Shown here: positions 8,628 through 14,597 of the stretch, one piece after another | How the letters are laid out: each line of letters opens with the position of its first letter | Numbering within the stretch: the stretch's first letter is position 1 | Assembly: GCA_903813345.2 (NCBI GenBank) | Contig: CAIIXF020000412.1 | Location: 1 to 14,597, forward strand | Length of the DNA stretch: 14,597 bases | Reading direction: 5' to 3' | Source of the DNA: Owenia fusiformis | Taxonomy: Eukaryota > Annelida > Polychaeta > Sabellida > Oweniidae | The notes under the pieces: generated by a model | Told to the model about the DNA's origin: nothing | Seen by the model: only the letters and a program-made list of their open reading frames with translations | Databases searched by the model: none | Program-made: the position numbers and the translations under genes

Positions 8628-9110
8628 AAAATGTGAAGAATTGTACAATATCAGGCCTGAGTTTATGAATTTGAGGTATGACTTTGGATGACCCTTATGT
8701 TTTTATATCTGTCCCTCTTTGGTGATATTTATAGTTTTATAGTAACGAACTAAGTTGTAAAATATAATTTAGATGAATTTTAAGAAGGTTTAAGGACTTT
8801 AACAAGTTCAAAATTTGAAAAATTGTATAATGTCAGGTCTGAATTTACGAATTTCAGGTAAGACCTTTGGTGAACCATATATTGTTTACATCTGTCCCTC
8901 TTTGATGATATGTATGGTTTTGTAGTGTGGAACTAAGATGTAAAAAACAATTAAGATGGATTTTAAGAAGGTTTAAGGATTTTCCCATGTTCAAAATCTT
9001 GGCGCATTGTACAATATTAGGTCTGCATAACACTACATTAAAAGTGCAACCTTGGTTGGCTCTAAACATTTAGAAAAAATTGTTGACATGTGGTCCCTAT
9101 TTATCATTTT

Positions 9111-9482
9111 TCGAATTGTTCGATTGATATTCTTATTATCATGGGGACTTCACTTGAAAGAAAACATATTGTTTTAATAAAAAACCACAGTATTTATGCC
9201 CAGAAAGTATTCATGGTGAAATATATGACCGTCTTAAATCACTTGCCATACTGAACATGGACCTTTTTGAATATTTCTGGCTTATGTCATTCCTTTTCAT
9301 GTCTATTCACTAATAATTCCCCAAAGTGCACACTTTATTTCAGGAAAACTAAAGATTTCTACATTAATGTATTATTTTTCCATAAGAATGGTTACCATTC
9401 TTATTATTTTGGGAGAATTTAAACATTTTTCACCCATTTTTGCTCTTTGGATTCATTATAACTTAATCAATTTTTAACATAT
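9111..9482. other. Outer part of the foldback spacer, nothing recognised
   Basis: AT-rich sequence between the arms. No open frame above about 60 codons, monomer or RNA structure is recognised. Its far end runs into a two-unit tandem repeat. Confidence 0.4.
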
Positions 9483-9715
9483 CCTGAATCTTTTTGGAGA
9501 TATTGTATTTGAGATTGTAAAGATTGGTACATGAATTGTACATGTTGCTTGTAATTTTGTCACACCCATAGATCTGATTCTGCCTTTAAACTTAACAAAT
9601 GGTGAATCTTTTTGGAAATATTGTATTAGAGATTGTAAGGAATATGTAGATTGGTACATGAATTGCACATGTTGCTTGTAACACCCATAGATCTGATTCT
9701 GCCTTTAAACTTCCT
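9483..9715. repeat. Two-unit ~118-bp tandem repeat in the spacer
   Basis: GAATCTTTTTGGAGATATTG at about 9485 recurs as GAATCTTTTTGGAAATATTG at about 9604. Both units run through GATTGGTACATGAATTG, CATGTTGCTTGTAA and CACCCATAGATCTGATTCTG to GCCTTTAAACTT. The second unit's end grades directly into the first right-arm monomer at TTCCTTAAAACCCATC. Confidence 0.8.
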
Positions 9716-10131
9716 TAAAACCCATCTAAATCATGTTTTACATCTTAGTTCCATACTACTAAATCATATATATCATCATAGAGAGATGCATACCTGAAAT
9801 TCGTTAATGTCAAAAGATATGATATTATACAATTTGTCAAGTTTTGGACAGGTTTAAAACCTTAAACCTCCTTAAAACCCATCTAGATTATGATTTTCAT
9901 ATTAGTTTCATACTACAAAACCATATATGTTATCATAGAGAGATATATGTAAAAAACGAATAAGGGCCATCCACAGTTACACCTAAAATTAATAAATTCC
10001 AGACCTCTTATTGTACAATTCTTCAATTTTTTAACTAGTTTAAACCTTTAGCTTCTTTAAAACCTGTCTAAATTATGTTTAACATCTTAGTTCGACACTA
10101 CTAAAGCATATATGTCTTCAAAAAGGGATAG

Positions 10132-10211
10132 ATTAAATAATATAAACAAATAAACCAGGGTGTTTGGAGTCGTAGAAATGTATTGCATCATAAAAAAATA
10201 TACCATTACAT
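10132..10211. repeat. Left 80-bp terminal direct repeat
   Basis: It begins ATTAAATAATATAAAC and ends ATATACCATTACAT, and is repeated at 11893-11972 with about two one-base length differences. A shared mid-block is CCAGGGTGTTTGGAGTCGTA. It lies directly after the truncated monomer end GGGATAG. Confidence 0.85.
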
Positions 10212-10275
10212 AATATTACATAACATTACATTACATTATACAACATTACATGACATTATATAACCCTACATAATT
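10196..10275. repeat. ATTACA-type microsatellite
   Basis: Imperfect repeats of CATTACATAA, ATTACATTACATT and near variants span the end of the left direct repeat. The right direct repeat stops at one CCATTACAT, so the expansion happened on the left copy only or was lost on the right. Confidence 0.75.
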
Positions 10276-10587
10276 AAAACCTGAAAACAACACCTTCCAC
10301 TATGCACCAAAAGTACATAACACAAACTAAACTAAAACCTAAGTTAACTATCAAATTAAAACAAGAAAAACGGTAAAATAAAAATAACCCTCAAATGCAA
10401 CTAAGACCCAAGTGGAGGGAGGGTGGGAGAAAAAGCTAGCGCATATTACTGCCTAATGCTACATGTAAGCTGCAAAGAGACTGAGTGACTGTTAGACTGG
10501 AGTGGCCATGTGACCTGATGAATATCTCACATAGCCATCAGTACATTAGCATAAGTAAATAAACAAGCCCAGATGTCCACATTATTT
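10276..10587. other. Interior of the direct-repeat element, nothing recognised
   Basis: AT-rich sequence with a purine patch (AGTGGAGGGAGGGTGGGAG at about 10411-10429). No open frame, RNA gene or known repeat is recognised. Confidence 0.35.
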
Positions 10588-10639
10588 ACAGTGGCGTAGC
10601 CAGGATTTGTCAGGGGGGGGGGGGGTTCTAATATTTTCT

Positions 10640-11110
10640 GCCAAATTTGCCAAATGTGCTTAAATTTTGCCAAATTTACTTAAGTTTTGCCAAATTTGCT
10701 TAAATTTTGCCAAATTTGCTTAAATTTTGTCAAATTTGTTTCAGTTTTACCAAATTTGCTTAAATCTTGCCAAATTTGCTGATATTTTGCCAAATGTGAT
10801 GAAAGTTTGCCAAATTTGCTTAAATTTTGCCAAATTTGCTGAAATTCTGCCAAATTTTGCTGTATGTTTGCCAATTTACCTCAATTTTGCCAAATTTGCT
10901 TAAATTTTGCAAAGTTTTCTTAATTTTGGTCTAATTTAATTAATTTTTGACAAGTTTCTAAAATGTTACTTAAATTTTGCCAATTTTACTTAAATGCCAA
11001 TAATGGATAAATTTTGCCAAAGTTTCATTGTTGCCAAATTTTCATAATTTTTGCCCATTCGCTAAAATTTTACCAAATTTTCTCAACGTTTACCAAATCT
11101 CAAACAATTG
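10640..11110. repeat. ~20-bp minisatellite (TTGCCAAATTTGCTTAAATT)
   Basis: More than 15 imperfect units are present, cleanest at 10640-10860 and progressively degraded to 11110. The unit contains a TTTGCCAAA near-palindrome. The open frame on the reverse strand at 10680-10874 (repeating QIWQNLSKFGKT) is only a translation of this repeat. Confidence 0.9.
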
Positions 11111-11808
11111 CAAAAGCAAAAAATAGGTAAAATATCCCAAGACCAAGTTCATTTATTTGGGCAGATTTTTTTAAATTTGGACCCAACATACCACAAATTC
11201 ACAGAAATTAGCAGACATAGAACCCCCTCCCCCCCAATTTTCAAACGCTTGTACAACGAGCTTTATAAATAAATAGGAGCCAAAAATCAGTAAACAACTC
11301 TGTGTGAGTGATCTTTATACTTGCTCTCTGATCTAACTACAGCATGAAAAAATAAGAACGTTGTAAGTTAGAATTTTCTAGCGTTCACAATTTTGGTGCA
11401 TCACGGCCCATTGTTCAAAATTCTCTGCTGATTTATATCAAAAATTAGACCGATTTTGACGTTATGTACAACAATCAGATAATTTCAACTTGGTAGGTAT
11501 GCTTGATTTGTGCATTTGAATTCATTTTGAAGATATTACTTCAGTATTTCAGGCCTAAAGTGCAAAGAGCATACCTATTATCGCCCATTATTGATTAGAA
11601 GTTTTTTGTTTTTCTGTTTTTTTTAAAATCTTTTTTACTCAAAATGAAGCTATAAATCTCACATATTTCCATCTTGACATATAACTCAATTGTCTTTGGG
11701 TAATCAAAAACGATAAATTATTGAAAGACTGCAAAAATTTTACTCAAAGTTTGGAGGTTTGCATATATTGCCAGAAAGGGTGGGTTCGAATTTTTTTTAG
11801 GCAAGATT

Positions 11809-11848
11809 TGGGGGGGGGGGGGTTCGCACGAGCCCTACGAACCCCCTC
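11809..11848. repeat. G-rich hairpin near the right end of the hAT-like element
   Basis: A poly-G run ending GGGGGGTTCG pairs with CGAACCCCCT around a loop of about 11 bases. A similar C-rich block AACCCCCTCC occurs at 11221-11236, mirroring the G-run after the left end. That block may be the original inner end of a shorter ancestor. Confidence 0.5.
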
Positions 11849-11892
11849 TCCCTACGGCCCTGATTTAAATGAAGATATTGACATATCTCAGA

Positions 11893-11972
11893 ATTAAATA
11901 ATATAAACAAATTAAACCAGGGTGTTTGGAGTCGTAGAAATGTATTGCATCATAAAAAATATACCATTACAT
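11893..11972. repeat. Right 80-bp terminal direct repeat
   Basis: This is the second copy of the repeat at 10132-10211. It is followed without gap by the remainder of the split satellite monomer (GTAAAAAAACATAATACCC). Confidence 0.85.
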
Positions 11973-13265
11973 GTAAAAAAACATAATACCCAAAATTCAT
12001 TAATATCAGTTCTGATATTGTACAATTCGTCAAAATTTGAACTTGTTTAAAACCTTAAACTTCTTTAAAACCCATCTTAATTAAGTTTTACATTTTAGCT
12101 CCATACTACAAAACCATATATGTTATCATTGAGAGATGTATGAAAAAACGAATAAGGGCCATCCAGAGTTATACCTAAAATTAATAAATTCTAGACCTGT
12201 TATTGTACAATCCTTCAATTTTTAACTTGTTTAAACCTTAAACTTCTTTCATACCTGTCTAAATTTTGTTTAACATCTTAGTTCAACACTACTAAAGCAT
12301 ATATGTCATCAAAAAGGGATAGATGTAAAAAACATAATACCTAAAATTCATTAATATCAGCTCTGATATTGTACATTTCGTCAAAATTTGAACTTATTTA
12401 AAACCTTAAACTTCTTTCAAACCCATCTTAATTATGATTTACATATTAGCTCCACACTACTAAACCATATATATCATCAAAAAAGGATACATGTTAAAAA
12501 TATAAGGGCCAAGCAAAGTTATACTTGATATACTTGAGATCTGATATTGTACAATACGCCAAGATTTTGAACTTGTTCAAAACGTTAAGCTTCTTTAAAA
12601 CCAATGTAAATTATGTTATACATATTTCCACACAACTAAACCAAATATATCATGAAAAGGGGATAGGTGTTAAAATCATATGGGCTTACCAAGGTTATAC
12701 TTGAAATTCATTCATTGCAGACCTGATATTGTACAATTCTTCAAATTAAAATCCTTAAACCTTCTTAAAATGCATCTAAATTATTTTTTACTTAGTTCTT
12801 AGTTCCACACTACAAAACCATACATATCATCAAAGAGGAACAGGTGTAAAAAAATCTAAGGCTCATCCAAGGTTTTACCTAAAATTTGTAAATTCAGACC
12901 TGATATTGTACAATTCTTCAAATTTTGAACTTGTTAGAATCCTTAAATCTCTTAAATTAATCTAAATTATATTTTACATCTTAGGTCAACACTATAAAAC
13001 CATAAATATCATCAAAGAGGAACAGATGTAAAAAACAAACAAAAGGGTCATCCAAGGTCATACCTGAAATTCGAGAATTCAGACCTGATAATGTACAATT
13101 CTTCAAAGTTTGGACTCATTAAAATCCCTAAACACTCTTCAAATCCATCTAAACCATTTTTAAATCTCAGTTCCACACTATAAAACAATACATATCATCA
13201 AAGAGTGACAGATGTAAAAACATAAGAGCCATCCAAGGTCTTACCTGAAATTTGTAAATTCAGAC

Positions 13266-13631
13266 CTGATATTGTACAATTTTTCAAATTTTGAACTTGT
13301 TAAAATCCTTAAACCTTCTTAGAATTCATCTAAATTGTATTTTACATCTTAGTTCCACACTACAAAACAATACATATCATCAAAGAGTGACAGGTGTAAA
13401 AAATATAAGGCTCGTCCAAGGTCTTACCTGAAATTCGTATATTCAGACCTGATATTGTACAATTTTTCAAATTTCGAACTTGTTAAAATCCTTAAACCTT
13501 CTTAGAATTCATCTAAATTGTATTTTACATCTTAGTTCCACACTACAAAACAATACATATCATCAAAGAGTGACAGGTGTAAAAAATATAAGGCTCGTCC
13601 AAGGTCTTACCTGAAATTCATAAATTCAGAC
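13266..13631 (+). repeat. Recent 183-bp duplication within the right arm
   Basis: Two consecutive monomers (from 13266 and 13449) are almost identical, including shared variants ACAATACATATCATC, GAGTGACAGGTG and GGCTCGTCC. Other neighbours differ at many more sites. This points to recent unequal exchange in this part of the array. Confidence 0.8.
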
Positions 13632-13960
13632 CTGATATTGTACAATTCTTCAAATTTTGAACTTGTTAAAATCCTTAAACCTTCTTAAAATCCATCTAAA
13701 TTATTTTGTACATCTTAGTGCCACACTACAAAACCATAAATATCATCAAAGGGAGACAGATGTAAAAATCTAAGGCTCATCCAAGGTCTTACCTAAAATC
13801 CGTAAATTCAGACCTGATATTATACAATTCTTGGAATTTTGAACTTGTTTAAAACATTAAACATCCTTAAAACCCATTTTAATTATTTTTTACATCTTAG
13901 TTCCATACTTCAAAACCATATTTATCATCAAAGAGGGATAGACTTGGAAACCATAGGCAT

Positions 13961-14597
13961 CAGCTATAGTCATACACAAAATCACCCCTCTCAAAAATGT
14001 CAAATTTTTCAAAAAATCAACAATTTTTTCTCAGCTCCTGCTGATACAATTAGTTTGAAACTTTCTGGGCTTATAGCCCTGCTACTGGGCACTTCACATG
14101 AAATTTTCCAATGTCTTCAAGTATCTGATTGAAAAGTTAGGCTCTAAATGGTAAGAAAATGGGTCACGAATTTGCCCCCTTGGGTACATACTTTGTACTA
14201 TTTGTCAAATTCTGTAGGAGTGATTGGCATTATTTATTTTGCAAATGCTTCATATGTATAATGTCTATGTATGTAACTTATAAACATCAAGATATCTAAA
14301 GTTATTGAGAATGAAAAAATTATTTTCCCGGGGTGGGGTGTTTTTGGGGGGTGGGGGGCTAACTCCTGAAAAAACAGAATTATGTACCACTCTGTGAAGC
14401 TATCAACTGGGTAGAATTTTCATCCAAGACTTCCCTCTAACTGAAAATGCTGCCAAACCAACTATACTCCATTTATTAAGAATTTTCCTCCTCGCTCTTA
14501 GAGTAGATTGGTCTTGTCCAATTATTTTCTTAATAACAATTTGAAGTCTTTTCGCTAAGACAAATGTGATTATTTTATAATCATAATTTGAAAGACA
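13961..14597. other. Right flank, nothing recognised
   Basis: Sequence outside the foldback element. No coding frame, transposon end or RNA gene is recognised. The frame at 13839-14132 is mostly translated satellite and is not credible. Confidence 0.4.
14330..14358 (+). other. Potential G-quadruplex motif
   Basis: Four G-runs (4, 4, 6 and 6 bases at 14330-14333, 14335-14338, 14346-14351 and 14353-14358) are separated by loops of 1, 7 and 1 bases. This meets the usual pattern for a four-stranded G structure on the + strand. Confidence 0.6.

Larger units (their letters stand above)
5691..9110 (-). repeat. Left arm: ~182-bp tandem monomers, reverse orientation, interrupted by copy B
   Basis: The landmark TACAATATCAGG (or close variants) recurs at 5821, 6004, 8644, 8826 and 9010. 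Subtracting copy B and its target duplication (2458 bases) from the third gives spacings of 183, 182, 182 and 184. About five monomers are present, the innermost (about 9061-9110) decayed. Monomers share TCTGTCCCTCTTTGATGAT, AACTAAGATGTAAAA and the palindrome ATTGTACAAT. Confidence 0.85.
10588..11862. mobile_element. hAT-like non-autonomous element
   Basis: The left end CAGTGGCGTAGCCAGG is a terminus I know from many animal hAT elements. The right end, reverse-complemented, reads CAGGGCCGTAGGG, a weak but recognisable inverted repeat (9 of the first 13). ATTTA flanks both ends (10583-10587, 11863-11867). This is a possible 5-bp duplication; classical hAT elements duplicate 8 bases, and the 8-base comparison fails here. 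G-runs follow the left end (10613-10625) and precede the right end (11812-11822). No transposase is encoded. Most of the left half is a minisatellite. Confidence 0.6.
10134..11970. mobile_element. Insertion with 80-bp terminal direct repeats inside a satellite monomer
   Basis: The monomer is cut at GGGATAG and resumes at GTAAAAAAACATAATAC (11973). An uninterrupted monomer at 12316-12345 reads GGGATAGATGTAAAAAAC, so an AT pair is duplicated at most (10132-10133 and 11971-11972). Removing the nested hAT-like element leaves an insert of roughly 560 bases: two 80-base direct repeats with about 400 bases between. The structure resembles a very short LTR pair or a circle-integration product. The repeats lack TG and CA ends and I see no primer-binding site, so I do not call it an LTR element. 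No coding frame is visible. Confidence 0.65.
5691..13956. mobile_element. Foldback-type element with satellite-like inverted arms
   Basis: Seen: a left arm of reverse-oriented ~182-bp monomers, a spacer, and a right arm of forward monomers. The two outer tips match in inverted orientation. From CTATCCCTCTTTGATGATAA inward, the left tip (about 5703-5830) and right tip (about 13811-13945) differ at only about 3 of ~120 bases, and the match continues into the second monomers, which share the odd variant GTGGCACTAAG. The last ~13 bases at each tip are more diverged. GCAT flanks both sides (5687-5690 and 13957-13960), and the right flank GCATCAG matches what should follow in copy A's terminal repeat. 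Long inverted repeats built from tandem units recall FB and Galileo foldback transposons of flies; relationship is not shown. No protein-coding capacity is seen, so it would need enzymes supplied elsewhere. Boundaries are good to a few bases. Confidence 0.6.
9710..13956 (+). repeat. Right arm: ~182-bp tandem monomers, forward orientation, interrupted once
   Basis: The landmark CTGATATTGTAC or close variants falls at about 9819, 10005, 12012, 12197, 12363, 12541, 12723, 12900, 13085, 13266, 13449, 13632 and 13814. Removing the 1839-base interruption leaves spacings of 166-186, mostly 177-185. About 13 monomers are present. Each has the palindrome ATTGTACAAT (or a one-base variant), then TTTTGAACTTGTTAAAATCC, AACCTTCTTAAAA, TTACATCTTAGTTCCACAC and ATATCATCAAAGAG. 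Monomers near 13300-13625 are nearly identical to each other; inner ones (9710-12540) are more diverged. Confidence 0.9.

Noticed and set aside
10588-10603. Classical 8-bp hAT target duplication
   Set aside because: The 8 bases left (ATTATTTA) and right (ATTTAAAT) do not match; only ATTTA is shared directly at the ends.
10680-10874. Reverse-strand frame repeating QIWQNLSKFGKT
   Set aside because: It is a translation of the 20-bp minisatellite.
10132-11972. LTR retrotransposon
   Set aside because: No TG/CA ends, no primer-binding site or polypurine tract that I can identify, no 4-6 bp duplication and no gag or pol.
11973-13956. CRISPR array reading of the regular repeats
   Set aside because: The whole ~182-bp unit repeats with no unique spacers, and the context is a eukaryotic transposon nest.
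5691-13956. Simple inversion inside a plain satellite array
   Set aside because: Would not explain why the two outer tips match each other best or why both end in the same non-monomer bases. Not fully excluded.
13839-14132. 97-residue frame starting MNLFKTLNILK
   Set aside because: It is satellite read as protein; the left tip gives nearly the same peptide on the other strand because the tips are inverted repeats.
1-14597. tRNA, rRNA or other structured RNA genes
   Set aside because: No cloverleaf signature, box elements or rRNA-like blocks were recognised on either strand by eye.

Overview
The window looks like a piece of an animal nuclear genome, most likely a marine invertebrate. A bivalve mollusc is my best guess, from base composition and repeat style only. 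It is AT-rich. The only recognisable proteins are decayed transposon proteins, plus one coding-like exon of unknown identity. I see no RNA gene, no bacterial operon signals and no intact gene. Almost every base belongs to nested transposable elements and tandem repeats.

Layout. (1) 1-3558: a degenerate Helitron Rep-helicase gene on the + strand, running in from the left edge. It has a Helitron-like N domain, an HUH nuclease with two tyrosines, and the start of a Pif1-type helicase. It carries one frameshift near 699 and two in-frame stops (1695, 1863). A 797-bp element with TA target duplication (2373-3169) splits it, and removing that element restores the reading frame exactly. The gene ends abruptly at a hairpin (3557-3654). 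(2) 3655-4252: non-coding sequence, then a coding-like exon (3886-4233) broken by a 79-bp insertion and ending in a good splice donor. (3) 4253-5690: a truncated copy (copy A) of a non-coding DNA transposon whose ends carry the motif GATGCAACAACACC. (4) 5691-13956: a large foldback-type element. Its two arms are head-opposed arrays of a ~182-bp monomer: the left arm reads in reverse, the right arm forward, with a ~590-bp spacer between. The outermost monomers of the two arms match almost perfectly. The left arm is interrupted by copy B of the same transposon (6175-8627), which is full length, has long inverted repeats and a 5-bp target duplication. The right arm is interrupted by an element with 80-bp terminal direct repeats (about 10134-11970). 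That element in turn holds a hAT-like element (10588-11862), which has an expanded ~20-bp minisatellite inside. (5) 13957-14597: unassigned sequence with a G-quadruplex-like run.

The interruptions date one another: Helitron, then the TA element inside it; copy A, then the foldback element against or into its right end; foldback arms, then copy B and the direct-repeat element; then the hAT-like element; then minisatellite growth. Because the monomers are periodic and two copies of one family are present, several insertion boundaries can be read to the base without outside data.
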